DNA of 64,000 nt from Streptomyces sp. MNU76 (GCF_020982545.1 NZ_JAJKLK010000019.1:1240001-1304000); one strand, 5' to 3'; counted from the stretch's first letter, positions 53,212-61,950 are shown. Notes: generated from the letters alone by a model not told the origin. A program made the numbers and translations.

Positions 53212-53376
53212 ATGGCGGCGCTCGCCTGGTTGCTGATTCCACTGGTGGCCGCGATCGGTGCCGGACTGTGGGGTGGCTGGGCCAGCCGGAATCGCAGGAG
53301 CATCGAGGACGGCACCGAGCTCGCGGGGTACTCACGCTTCCGCGAGGCCATGGAGCGGTCCCACACCGGCGGCTAG
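53212..53376 (+). CDS. 54-residue membrane-anchored hypothetical protein
   Basis: MAALAWLLIPLVAAIGAGLW is one membrane helix, followed by a short basic cytoplasmic end (ASRNRRSIEDGTELAGYSRF). GGGAGGC lies 4 nt upstream of the ATG. Function is unknown. Its stop codon lies inside the left arm of the palindromic repeat that follows. Confidence 0.7.
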   Translation: MAALAWLLIPLVAAIGAGLWGGWASRNRRSIEDGTELAGYSRFREAMERSHTGG

Positions 53377-53539
53377 GGGGTGTTTCGAAAGTCCCGCACA
53401 GCACCCACGGCGCCCGGCACGCACTCTCGCCGCACCGGCCGAAACCCCAAGTACGTCCAGTACGAGGGCTTTCGTCCGGCACGCCGAGAGCACGCACCGG
53501 ACACCGCGGGCACCGCACAGGACTTTCGAAACACCCCCT
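53375..53539. repeat. 165-bp palindromic repeat element
   Basis: The ends AGGGGGTGTTTCGAAAGTCC (53375-53394) and its exact reverse complement (53520-53539) bound an interior that is itself an imperfect palindrome centred on TACGTCCAGTAC. It encodes nothing convincing. From memory, similar sequences recur in Streptomyces genomes, consistent with a non-autonomous hairpin (MITE/REP-like) element. Confidence 0.7.
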
Positions 53540-53613
53540 GGTGCCCACGCCCGCCGCCCCCGGACGGACGGCCCCGACGGTGCACTGACAGGCCTGTCCC
53601 GTACTGTCGTTCC

Positions 53614-54711
53614 ATGCCACGCCGCACCGCGACGATGCTCGCCTCCACCCTGATGCTGATCGCGCTCCTGTGCGCGGGAGTGATCATTCCCGTGCCGTAT
53701 TCGGAGATGTCGCCGGGGCCGACGGTGAACACGCTCGGGGAGCACGGTGGCGAGCCGGTGCTGCAGATCTCGGGACACAAGACGTACGCGACGACCGGTC
53801 ACCTGAACATGACCACAGTGCGTGTGACCAGTGCCGACTACAGGATGAACCTCGTCGAGGCCGTGTACGGCTGGCTGGCACACGACAACAAGGTCGTCCC
53901 GCACGACACGCTCTACCCGGACGGCAAGACCGAGGAGCAGTCGACCCAGGAGAACGCCGAGGAGTTCAGCCAGTCCCAGGAGAGCGCCAAGGTCGCCGCC
54001 CTGAAGGAGCTGGACATCCCGGTGAAGTCCTGGGTGATCGTCTCCACCGTCCTCAAGGACTCACCGGCCGAGGGCAAGCTGCACGCCGGTGACGTGATCA
54101 AGTCCGTCGACGGCACGGCGGTCAAGGCGCCCGAGGACGTCGCGAAGCTGGTCACCAAGCACAAGCCCGGCGAGGACGTCGACTTCGTCATCGTGCCCGC
54201 CAAGGCGCAGGCCGCCGCCGAGAAGGCGAACAGGACCGCGACCGAGACCGAGACGGTCAGGATCACCACGGCCAAGTCCGACGACACGGGCGAGCAGCGG
54301 GCGATCGTCGGGATCTCCGCCGGGACCGACCACACCTTCCCGTTCACCATCGACATCAAGCTCGCGGACGTCGGCGGCCCGAGCGCCGGACTGATGTTCG
54401 CCCTCGGTATCTACGACAAGCTGACCCCGGGCAATCTGACGGGCGGCAAGTTCGTGGCCGGCACCGGCACGATCGACGACGAGGGCAAGGTCGGCCCCAT
54501 CGGCGGCATCGAGATGAAGACGGTCGGCGCGCGTGACAAGGGCGCCGAGTACTTCCTGACGCCCAAGGACAACTGCGCCGCGGCCGCGAAGGACACCCCC
54601 GACGGACTCACCCTCGTCAAGGTCGACACCATCGAGGACGCCCTCGGGGCCCTCGGGGACATCCGCTCCGGCGACACGGCCGATCTGCCGAAGTGCACCA
54701 CCAAGGGCTGA
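53614..54711 (+). CDS. PDZ domain, Lon-like (S16) serine protease
   Basis: A 365-residue YlbL-type protease (Rv3194c position). One N-terminal membrane segment (LMLIALLCAGVIIPVPYSEM) leads to an extracellular PDZ domain (about 135-215, AEGKLHAGDVIKSVDGTAV) and an S16 domain with Ser in DVGGPSAGLMFALGIYD and Lys in IGGIEMKTVGA. The ATG at 53614 has TACTGT 6 nt upstream, consistent with a leaderless start. A strong terminator follows. Confidence 0.92.
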   Translation: MPRRTATMLASTLMLIALLCAGVIIPVPYSEMSPGPTVNTLGEHGGEPVLQISGHKTYATTGHLNMTTVRVTSADYRMNLVEAVYGWLAHDNKVVPHDTLYPDGKTEEQSTQENAEEFSQSQESAKVAALKELDIPVKSWVIVSTVLKDSPAEGKLHAGDVIKSVDGTAVKAPEDVAKLVTKHKPGEDVDFVIVPAKAQAAAEKANRTATETETVRITTAKSDDTGEQRAIVGISAGTDHTFPFTIDIKLADVGGPSAGLMFALGIYDKLTPGNLTGGKFVAGTGTIDDEGKVGPIGGIEMKTVGARDKGAEYFLTPKDNCAAAAKDTPDGLTLVKVDTIEDALGALGDIRSGDTADLPKCTTKG

Positions 54712-54739
54712 CAGGAGCGCAGTGACGGCGCACGCGCGC

Positions 54740-54774
54740 GTGGGGGCGCCCTCCGGGCCGGAGGGCGCCCCCAC
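54740..54774 (+). terminator. terminator after the PDZ protease gene
   Basis: GTGGGGGCGCCCTCCGG and CCGGAGGGCGCCCCCAC are exact complements around a single base. A CACGCGCGCGTG palindrome (54731-54742) overlaps its left edge. Confidence 0.85.
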
Positions 54775-54868
54775 AGTCGTAGATCGGATCGTCGTAGATC
54801 TGAGTGCCGTGGACCCGACCGTCGTGGATCCGATCGTCTCGGACCCGGCCGTCGTCGGCCCGAGCGTG
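54775..54868 (+). repeat. degenerate 15-bp tandem repeats
   Basis: Units such as GTCGTGGATCCGATC and GTCGTAGATCGGATC repeat about six times. One frame would read VVDPI-like pentapeptides, but no start with a ribosome site is evident, so it is treated as non-coding. Confidence 0.6.
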
Positions 54869-54881
54869 GTGCGGCCGGGGA

Positions 54882-55424
54882 TCAGTCCACGAAGGTCGCG
54901 GACAGGGCCTCCGCCAGGCCCGGGACCAGTTCGGGGCCGGTGAGGACCTCCGTCGGGGTGTCCTTCTCACGCAGGCGCAGGGCCGAGTCGCGGGAGCCGT
55001 CGCGCAGGACGGCGACCGTCATCCGGACCTCCTGACGGTCGGGGTGGGAGGCCACCCACTTGGTGAGCCGGGCCCCGTCCAGGTTCTCCGGGACGGACGC
55101 CTCGGCGGACGGCGGCAGCATCAGCCGCTCCACGGTCAGGGCGCAGCCGACCACCGCGTCGGGCCAGGCGATGGTGCCGAGGAACTCGTCCAGCGCCTGG
55201 CCCGCGGGAATCTCGTCCTGCTCGATCGGGGTGAGACCCACGGTCTCGGACTCGTCCTGCAGGCCGAGCTGAGCCGCGAGGGCGGGTTCCTGGGACCGCA
55301 GACGCGCGGTATCCACCAGGGCGAAGAGGCGAGCGGGCTGGTCCCAGCCGAGGCCCGAGGCGTACTCGTCGATCTCGAGCACCGCCCGGGTGAGGGGGTT
55401 CGCTGCCATGGGAGTGTTGGACAT
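54882..55424 (-). CDS. PPA1309 family protein
   Basis: A 180-residue conserved actinobacterial protein of unknown function. It reads MSNTPMAANPLTRAVLEIDE, ARLFALVDTARLRSQEPALA, TIAWPDAVVGCALTVERLML and HPDRQEVRMTVAVLRDGSRD. Either ATG 55424 or GTG 55430 could start it. It is divergent from the UPF0182 gene, its usual neighbour in actinobacteria. Confidence 0.85.
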   Translation of the reverse strand: MSNTPMAANPLTRAVLEIDEYASGLGWDQPARLFALVDTARLRSQEPALAAQLGLQDESETVGLTPIEQDEIPAGQALDEFLGTIAWPDAVVGCALTVERLMLPPSAEASVPENLDGARLTKWVASHPDRQEVRMTVAVLRDGSRDSALRLREKDTPTEVLTGPELVPGLAEALSATFVD

Positions 55425-55575
55425 GGTCACAATCCTGCCTCGTTCGTTCCCGGAAGCGGGAACCGAGTAAAGCGTGAGTAAGTTGCATAGGTGAGGCCCC
55501 TACGATCACGGGGCCCGCTGGAGGGTCCGTAGACGCGGGCCTGACGTATCGACAGCGAACTTCGAGGTGCGCACC

Positions 55576-58518
55576 TTGGCTTTCCAGATGCCGGACCGCG
55601 GCGGAGGCCCGACAGGGCCGCGGATCAGAGTGGGCCGACCGTCCCGACGTGTCCGGACCCTGCTCATGACGCTGGGCGTTCTTGCCGTCCTCGGCATGGC
55701 GTTCGTCATGTTCGCGGGGTTCTGGACGGACTGGCTCTGGTACCGGTCGGTGAAGTACTCCTCCGTCTTCACCACCACGTTGTGGACGAAGATCGGGCTC
55801 TTCTTCGTCTTCGGGCTGCTGATGTCGGCCTCGGTCGGCTTCAACATCTGGTTGGCGCACCGGCTGCGGCCGCCGCTGAGCGCGATGTCGATGGAGCAGC
55901 AGAGCCTCGACAGGTACCGCATGGGCATCGCGCCCTACAAGAAGTGGCTGCTCCTCGGGATCACCGCCCTGGTGGGCCTCATCGCCGGCGCCTCCGCCTC
56001 CGGGCAGTGGCGCACCTGGCTGATGTGGGTGAACGGGGTGCCCTTCGGGCAGAAGGACCCCCAGTTCGACCTGGACGTGGCCTTCTACGCCTTCGACCTG
56101 CCCTGGTACCGCTTCCTGCTCGGCTTCGGCTTCGCCGCCGCCGTGCTCTCGGTGATCGCCGCCGCGCTCACGCACTACCTCTACGGCGGCCTCAGGGTCA
56201 CCTCGCCGGGCGCGCGTGCCACCGCCGCGGCCACCGGGCACCTGTCGGTGCTCCTCGGCATCTTCGTCGCCCTGAAGGCGGTCGCCTACTGGCTCGACCG
56301 CTACGGGCTCGCGGTGAAGTCCAGCGACTTCAAGGCCACGGGCAACTGGACCGGCCTGCGGTACGTCGACGCGAACGCGTACCTGCCGGCCAAGACGATC
56401 CTGTTCTGCATCGCCGTGATCTGCGCGTTGCTGTTCTTCGCCACCATCTGGCGGCGCACCTGGCAGCTGCCGGTCATCGGCTTCGGTCTGATGGTCCTCT
56501 CCGCGATCCTCATCGGGGGGCTGTACCCGGCCATCGTGCAGAAGTTCCAGGTCCAGCCGAACGAGCAGGCCAAGGAAGCGCCGTACGTCGAGAAGAACCT
56601 GGCGGCGACCCGACAGGCCTACGGCATCGACGGGACCGACGTCCAGGAGTACGCGGGCACGAGCACCACGCCCAAGGCCACCCTCCGTGAGGACGCCGAC
56701 ACCACGGCCAGCATCCGCATGCTCGACCCGAACGTCGTCTCGCCGACGTTCCAGCAGCTCCAGCAGATGAGGAACTACTACGCGTTCCCCACCAACCTGG
56801 ACGTCGACCGCTACAGCAATGAGGACGGCGCTGAGCAGGACACGGTCATCGGTCTGCGCGAGCTGAACCTCGCCGGCATTCCCAAGAACAACTGGATCAA
56901 CGACCACTTCCGCTACACCCACGGCTTCGGAGTGGTCGCCGCCAAGGGCACCGAGGCCACCTCCGGAGGCCGCCCGGTCTTCACCGAGTCCGACCTGCCG
57001 TCCAAGGGCGACCTGGGCAAGTACCAGCAGCGGGTCTACTACGGCGAGAGGACCACCCAGTACTCGATCGTCGGCGGGCCCCAGAAGGAGATCGACTACT
57101 CCGACGACAGCGGTGAGAAGACCACCAGCTACAAGGGCGACGGAGGGGTCAACCTCTCCAGCCCGGTCAACCGGGCCGCGTACGCGGTGGCGTTCAACGA
57201 GCCGCAGATCCTCTACTCCGGCGCCATCGGCGAGGGTTCGCGGATCCTCTACAACCGCACGCCCAAGGAGCGCGTCGAGGCGGTCGCCCCATGGCTGACC
57301 ATCGACGGCGACGCCTATCCGGCAGTCATCGACGGGAAGATCCAGTGGATCGTCGACGCGTACACGACGACCAACGGCTACCCCTACGCCTCCCGCACCA
57401 CCCTGGGTGACACGACGGCCGACTCGTTGACCGCGGACAACAGCCAGCGCGCGGTGGTGGCCCAGCAGAACCAGGTCAACTACATCCGCAACTCGGTGAA
57501 GGCGACCGTCGACGCGTACACCGGTGAGGTCAAGCTCTATCAGTGGGACACCCAGGATCCGGTCCTGAAGACCTGGATGAAGGCGTTCCCGAACACGGTG
57601 GAGCCGAAGAAGGAGATCTCCCCGTCCCTGGAAGCCCATCTGCGGTACCCGCAGGACCTGTTCAAGGTCCAGCGCGAACTGCTGACCCGCTACCACGTCA
57701 AGGACGCGGACACGTTCCTCAGCGGCAGCGAGGTGTGGCAGGTTCCGGACGACCCGACCAACACGTCGGGCAACGCGGTGCCGCCGTACTACCTGAGCAT
57801 GAAGATGCCCGGTCAACAGGAGCAGGCGTTCTCGCTGACCACCACGTTCACACCGAACGGTCGTGACAACCTCAGTGGTTTCATGGCGGTCAACGCCGAG
57901 GCGGGCACCAAGGACTACGGCAAGATCAGAATTCTGAAGGTGCCGACGAGCGAGGCCATCGAGGGACCCAAACAGGTCCAGAGCCAGTTCAACTCCCAGC
58001 AGGACATCGCCGAAACGATCAGCTTGCTCAAACGTGGTGACTCGGAGGTCGAGTACGGCAACCTCTTGACGGTCCCGCTCGACGGCGGACTGCTCTACGT
58101 GGAACCCGTCTATGTGCGAGGCGGCGGGCTCAAGTACCCGTTGCTGCGCAAGGTGCTGGTCACCTACGGCGGCAACACGGCCTTCGAGGACACCCTCGAC
58201 GCGGCGCTCAACAAGGTGTTCGAAACCGAGGGCACGCCGACCGAGCCACCGCCGGACGACCCCGACGAGGGCACCGACGAGCCGCCGACGTCGGGCGATC
58301 CGACGGTCCAACAGGCGCTGGAGCAGGCTCAGAAGGCGTTCGACGAGGGGCAGCAGGCCCTCAAGGACGGCGACTGGGAGGCGTACGGCCGGGCCCAACA
58401 GGACCTGGAGGACGCGCTGAAGCGGGCCGAGGACGCGCAGTCCAAGGCCGACGAGACCGGCGGCAGCGGCAGTGAGGACAGCGACCAGAGCGGCGACGGA
58501 GGCTCCGGAGGCGGCTGA
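55576..58518 (+). CDS. UPF0182 family integral membrane protein
   Basis: About 980 residues. Seven membrane segments occupy residues 1-330 (for example LGVLAVLGMAFVMFAGFW and LPVIGFGLMVLSAILIGGLY), followed by a large extracellular domain with WLTIDGDAYPAVIDGKIQWI and PPYYLSMKMPGQ. The acidic/Gln-rich C-terminus ends in a Gly/Ser tail. It is the orthologue-type of Rv3193c; function is unknown. TTG 55576 (LAFQMPDRGGG) is preferred because GAGGTG lies 6 nt upstream; GTG 55567 and ATG 55588 are in frame. Confidence 0.9.
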   Translation: MAFQMPDRGGGPTGPRIRVGRPSRRVRTLLMTLGVLAVLGMAFVMFAGFWTDWLWYRSVKYSSVFTTTLWTKIGLFFVFGLLMSASVGFNIWLAHRLRPPLSAMSMEQQSLDRYRMGIAPYKKWLLLGITALVGLIAGASASGQWRTWLMWVNGVPFGQKDPQFDLDVAFYAFDLPWYRFLLGFGFAAAVLSVIAAALTHYLYGGLRVTSPGARATAAATGHLSVLLGIFVALKAVAYWLDRYGLAVKSSDFKATGNWTGLRYVDANAYLPAKTILFCIAVICALLFFATIWRRTWQLPVIGFGLMVLSAILIGGLYPAIVQKFQVQPNEQAKEAPYVEKNLAATRQAYGIDGTDVQEYAGTSTTPKATLREDADTTASIRMLDPNVVSPTFQQLQQMRNYYAFPTNLDVDRYSNEDGAEQDTVIGLRELNLAGIPKNNWINDHFRYTHGFGVVAAKGTEATSGGRPVFTESDLPSKGDLGKYQQRVYYGERTTQYSIVGGPQKEIDYSDDSGEKTTSYKGDGGVNLSSPVNRAAYAVAFNEPQILYSGAIGEGSRILYNRTPKERVEAVAPWLTIDGDAYPAVIDGKIQWIVDAYTTTNGYPYASRTTLGDTTADSLTADNSQRAVVAQQNQVNYIRNSVKATVDAYTGEVKLYQWDTQDPVLKTWMKAFPNTVEPKKEISPSLEAHLRYPQDLFKVQRELLTRYHVKDADTFLSGSEVWQVPDDPTNTSGNAVPPYYLSMKMPGQQEQAFSLTTTFTPNGRDNLSGFMAVNAEAGTKDYGKIRILKVPTSEAIEGPKQVQSQFNSQQDIAETISLLKRGDSEVEYGNLLTVPLDGGLLYVEPVYVRGGGLKYPLLRKVLVTYGGNTAFEDTLDAALNKVFETEGTPTEPPPDDPDEGTDEPPTSGDPTVQQALEQAQKAFDEGQQALKDGDWEAYGRAQQDLEDALKRAEDAQSKADETGGSGSEDSDQSGDGGSGGG

Positions 58519-58562
58519 TTCAAGGCTCCGTCCCGCGCCGTGGTACGGTTGCAACGCAACGG

Positions 58563-58636
58563 CGCGGGGTGGAGCAGCTCGGTAGCTCGCTGGGCTCATA
58601 ACCCAGAGGTCGCAGGTTCAAATCCTGTCCCCGCTA
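58563..58636 (+). tRNA. initiator tRNA-fMet (CAU), copy 1
   Basis: 74 nt beginning CGCGGGGTGGAGCAGCTCGG with anticodon loop CTCATAA. The GGG/CCC pairs at the base of the anticodon stem and the unpaired 1:72 (C opposite T) are initiator hallmarks. The T-loop GTTCAAATC is canonical. CCA is not encoded. Confidence 0.96.
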
Positions 58637-58644
58637 CTGAAGTT

Positions 58645-58678
58645 GAAGGCCCGGATCCTCTAAAGGATCCGGGCCTTC
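58645..58678 (+). terminator. terminator after tRNA copy 1
   Basis: GAAGGCCCGGATCC and GGATCCGGGCCTTC are exact complements around TCTAAA. Confidence 0.9.
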
Positions 58679-58807
58679 GACGTGTTGGCCGGGGTGCTCG
58701 GGAAATCTGTGTTTGACTTGTCGCTCTGTGGGCATGTCGACAAAACGCTGTAGTGACCTCAATGGCTGCGGTATACCAGGTGTACCCAGGTTGCAGGTGG
58801 TGCGACG

Positions 58808-60802
58808 ATGGACGTTATGGGGGACAAGGCAACTCTGTTGGAGACAGGGCGGTTTGCGCAGCCTGCCGACATTGCGCTGCCTGCCGACTTCGTGCTGCCC
58901 GCCGAGTCCGCCTCGTCGGTCGAGTCCGCGGGGGTCGCGGACGAGGACGAGACGGGCGACGCCGTCGAGGAGGCGCGTCAGCGGCTCGCCGCCGAAGCCG
59001 GTGACACCGAGGCGATGAGTGTCCTCGGCGCCATGCTCCTGCGCCGCGGCGACCTGGACGGAGCCGAGCCCTGTCTGCGGGCCGCCACCGCGGCCGGGGA
59101 CCGGGCGGCCGCCAACAACCTGGGTGTCCTGCTGCACCAGCGGGGGTACGCCGACGAGGCCGCCGGCTGGTGGCGGGTCGCGGCCGTCGCCGGTTCCGCC
59201 GCCGCCGCGCACGCGCTCGGCCGGCACCATCGCGAGCGCGGTGACGAACCGGCCGCCGAGTACTGGCTGCGCCAGTCCGCCGAGCAGGGGCACGCCCTGG
59301 GCGCGTACGCGCTCGCCGACCTGCTGGAGCACCGCAGTGACGCCGCCGCCGAGCGGTGGATGAGAGTGGCCGCCGAGCGCGGGCACCGCGAGGCCGCGTA
59401 CCGGCTCGCGCGGACGCTCGACCAGCGCGCGGAGCAGGAGGAGCGCACCGCCGTGCGCGAAGGACGGAAGATCGCGCGCGCGGCGCTCGAGATCGGGAGC
59501 GGCCCCCGCGAGGGCCGTGCCGCCGGGCGGGACGGCGGCGGGCAGGCCGTGGGCGCGGGGGAGCGCGCCACCGACAACGGTGTCGGGGCGGATGCCGCCG
59601 AGGAGGCGGAGCAGTGGTACCGGCAGGCCGCCGCGCGCGGGCACCGGCGGGCCGCGCTGCACCTCGGGGCGATCCTGGAGCGGCGCGGGGAGCTGAAGGA
59701 GGCCGGTCGCTGGTACCTGACCTCCGCGAAGCACGGTGAGCCGCGCGCCGCGTGCGCGCTCGGGTTCCTGCTGCGGGACGCGGGGGACACGGAGAGCGCG
59801 GCCGTGTGGTGGCTGCGGGCCGCCCAGGACGGCAACGGCAACGCGGCGAACGCGCTGGGCGCGCTGCACGCCGAGCGCGGCGAGACGCAGACCGCCGAGC
59901 GCTGGTACCGGGCCGCGATGGACGCCGGGGACGTCAACGGCGCGTACAACCTCGGGCTGCTCTGCGCCGAGCAGGGGCGGACCGCGCAGGCCGAGCAGTG
60001 GTACCGGCGCGCCGCGTACGCCGGACACCGGGAGGCGGCGAACGCACTGGCCATCCTGCTGCTCCAGGTCGGCGACGCGTCCGGTGCGGAGCCGTGGTTC
60101 TCCAAGGCCGCCGAGGCCGGGAGCGTCGACGCCGCCTTCAACCTGGGCATCCTGTTCGCCGGGCGGGGCGACGACGCGACGGCGGCGGTCTGGTACGAGC
60201 GGGCGGCTGCCGCCGGGCACACCGAGGCGGCGCTCCAGGTCGCCATAGCGCGACTGCGGGACGGTGACGAGCGTGCCGCCGAGCGGCATCTGCGGTGCGC
60301 CGCCGGTGGGGGCAGCGCGGAGGCCGCGTACCGGCTGGCCGCCGTGCTCGACGCGCGGCGGCCGCCCGCGCCCGCGCACGAACTGGGCGAGCCGGTGCGG
60401 GAGAAGAACGAGTGCGAGGAGTGGTACGAGCGGGCCGCGTCGCAGGGGCATCGGCGGGCGCAGGTGCGCGTCGGGATGCTGGCGGCCGGACGGGGGGACG
60501 TGGTCGAGGCCGCGCGGTGGTACCGGGCCGCGGCGGAGTCGGGATCGCGGAACGGGGCGTTCAATCTGGGGCTGCTGCTGGCTCGGGAGGGGAGTGAGCC
60601 GGAGGCCGCCGTGTGGTGGGCTCGGGCCGCCGACGCGGGGCATGGGCGGGCGGCGTTGCGGCTCGCCCTCGTCTACGCGCGTCGGGGTGAGCTGGTGGAG
60701 GGAAGCGGTGGGCCGATCGGGCCGTGGCGCTCGGGCCTAGCTGAGGTGGCGGAGCGGGCGGCGCGGTTGCGGGATGCGTTGCGGGACGAGTTGTCGGCGT
60801 AG
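58808..60802 (+). CDS. Sel1/TPR-like repeat protein
   Basis: A 664-residue solenoid protein: about 14 copies of a 36-residue Sel1-type repeat (AEQWYRRAAYAGHREAANAL, AAVWYERAAAAGHTEAALQV) from residue 60 to 650. Two repeats are separated by low-complexity insertions (about 225-265 and 515-535). Such scaffolds mediate protein-protein contacts; partners are unknown. It has no signal peptide or membrane segment. The ATG at 58808 follows AGGTGG. It lies between two initiator tRNA genes. Confidence 0.9.
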   Translation: MDVMGDKATLLETGRFAQPADIALPADFVLPAESASSVESAGVADEDETGDAVEEARQRLAAEAGDTEAMSVLGAMLLRRGDLDGAEPCLRAATAAGDRAAANNLGVLLHQRGYADEAAGWWRVAAVAGSAAAAHALGRHHRERGDEPAAEYWLRQSAEQGHALGAYALADLLEHRSDAAAERWMRVAAERGHREAAYRLARTLDQRAEQEERTAVREGRKIARAALEIGSGPREGRAAGRDGGGQAVGAGERATDNGVGADAAEEAEQWYRQAAARGHRRAALHLGAILERRGELKEAGRWYLTSAKHGEPRAACALGFLLRDAGDTESAAVWWLRAAQDGNGNAANALGALHAERGETQTAERWYRAAMDAGDVNGAYNLGLLCAEQGRTAQAEQWYRRAAYAGHREAANALAILLLQVGDASGAEPWFSKAAEAGSVDAAFNLGILFAGRGDDATAAVWYERAAAAGHTEAALQVAIARLRDGDERAAERHLRCAAGGGSAEAAYRLAAVLDARRPPAPAHELGEPVREKNECEEWYERAASQGHRRAQVRVGMLAAGRGDVVEAARWYRAAAESGSRNGAFNLGLLLAREGSEPEAAVWWARAADAGHGRAALRLALVYARRGELVEGSGGPIGPWRSGLAEVAERAARLRDALRDELSA

Positions 60803-61148
60803 GTGAGTGGGGCGGGGAGCTGAAGGGGTGCCGTGGTGCCGGGGTGGCGGTGTGGTCCGGGGCTGCGAGGGTGCCCGGGGGCGCGTGCTGGGCGAGGGGC
60901 GGGGTCCCGCTCACCCACGCTTGCGGGTGCCGCTGCGCCCACCCTCCCCACCCTCGGCTTCGCTCGAGCGGGAGGTGCCCCCATCGCCCCAGCGGCACGA
61001 CTGCCCGCAGTTGTGCCGGGTCCGGGGTATCGCTGCGGTCACGCTTGCCGCCCCAGGGGTACGAGTGTCCTCGGCTGCGTCGGGTTTGGTCCGGGGGTTA
61101 ATGGATTTGCTCTGGTCGGCGCGGGTGACGTAGTGTTCTGTTCATCGA
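60803..61148. repeat. 346-bp spacer built from dispersed intergenic repeats
   Basis: It holds the inverted second copy of the CTCCCGCTCGAGCG repeat (about 60940-60985) and directly after it the near-palindrome CGGCACGACTGC/GCAGTTGTGCCG (about 60992-61017), which I recall as another common Streptomyces intergenic repeat. The last 80 bp should contain the promoter of the second tRNA gene. No coding sequence was seen. Confidence 0.5.
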
Positions 61149-61222
61149 CGCGGGGTGGAGCAGCTCGGTAGCTCGCTGGGCTCATAACCCAGAGGTCGCA
61201 GGTTCAAATCCTGTCCCCGCTA
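61149..61222 (+). tRNA. initiator tRNA-fMet (CAU), copy 2
   Basis: Identical over all 74 nt to the gene at 58563, with the same initiator features. Flanking sequences differ except for a few bases after the 3' end. Confidence 0.96.
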
Positions 61223-61229
61223 CTGAAGG

Positions 61230-61265
61230 CCGATGGCCCGGAACCTTGAGGTTCCGGGCCATCGG
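61230..61265 (+). terminator. terminator after tRNA copy 2
   Basis: CCGATGGCCCGGAACCT and AGGTTCCGGGCCATCGG are exact complements with a two-base loop, followed by TGTTTTCG. Confidence 0.9.
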
Positions 61266-61351
61266 TGTTTTCGTTCAGATTCACTTTCAGGTGGCGCAGA
61301 AAAGCCCCGGCTGTTGTGTGGCCGGGGCTTCGTCGTGCGGCGGCGGTGCTG

Positions 61352-61768
61352 CTACGCCTGGGTGCAGTTCGGGCAGACGCCCCGGTAGGTGACCTCCACG
61401 TCCGAGACGGTGAAGCCGAAGCGCTCGGAGGAGGGAAGGTCCGCCAGGGGGTTGCCGGTCGGGTGCACGTCACGGATCGTGCCGCACCGGGCGCAGACCA
61501 GGTGGTGGTGTGGACGGTGCGCGTTCGGGTCGTACCGCTTGGCGCGCCGGTCCGTGGCGACCTCGAGCACCTCACCGAGGGAGACCAGCTCGCCGAGGGT
61601 GTTGTAGACGGTCGCCCGGGAGATCTCGGGCAGCTTGGTGACAGCGCGCGCGTGCACCTCGTCGGCCGTCAGATGGACGTGTTCGCCGTCGAGGACCTCG
61701 GCCACGACACGCCGCTGCGCGGTCATACGCCATCCGCGTCCGCGCAGCCGCTCCAGAAGGTCACTCAT
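61352..61768 (-). CDS. Fur-family (PerR/CatR-like) repressor
   Basis: A 138-residue metalloregulator. RGRGWRMTAQRRVVAEVLDG and EISRATVYNTLGELVSLGEV form the DNA-binding domain. Metal and zinc ligands include RPHHHLVCARCGTIRDVHP and GVCPNC (two CxxC pairs). Presence next to a catalase relic and a Fur-type box suggests peroxide or redox sensing. ATG 61768 (MSDLLERLRG) matches the family start; an ATG at 61849 lies inside the operator. Confidence 0.9.
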   Translation of the reverse strand: MSDLLERLRGRGWRMTAQRRVVAEVLDGEHVHLTADEVHARAVTKLPEISRATVYNTLGELVSLGEVLEVATDRRAKRYDPNAHRPHHHLVCARCGTIRDVHPTGNPLADLPSSERFGFTVSDVEVTYRGVCPNCTQA

Positions 61769-61829
61769 ACCGGTCAGCGTAACAGCAGGCGGGAACAGTT
61801 CCCGAACGGGTGTGAACTTGGAGCTTGAC

Positions 61830-61857
61830 TTGACTTGGATTTTGTCCAATGTAGGAT
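61830..61857 (+). promoter_or_regulatory. promoter with Fur/PerR-type operator facing a lost catalase
   Basis: TTGACT (61830-61835), 16 bp, TAGGAT (61852-61857) form a rightward promoter. TTGGATTTTGTCCAA (61835-61849) is a perfect 5-5-5 inverted repeat covering its spacer, a likely binding site for the divergent Fur-family protein. Confidence 0.65.
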
Positions 61858-61923
61858 CTGGCTTCGATCGATGAAGGCTTCGGCAAGCGCCTGGAGGCCG
61901 CCGTCCAGGCCTTGTGCGGCTGA
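61855..61923 (+). pseudogene. C-terminal remnant of a catalase gene
   Basis: The frame DLASIDEGFGKRLEAAVQAL then CG and TGA matches the usual end of Streptomyces monofunctional catalases (of the type DYGKRVEEAVRAL). Only about 22 codons remain, joined directly to the promoter with no start codon. A Fur regulator divergent from a catalase gene is a common arrangement, so an internal deletion removed nearly all of the catalase. Confidence 0.7.
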
Positions 61924-61950
61924 CCAGGGTTGGACCGCTTGTCGTTGGGG

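Noticed and set aside
54722..54943. Protein of VVDPI-like repeats
   Set aside because: It begins inside a terminator hairpin, lacks a ribosome site and overlaps the PPA1309 gene.
60844..61133. Short proteins in the spacer before tRNA copy 2
   Set aside because: The frames cross known-type dispersed repeats and have no start signals.
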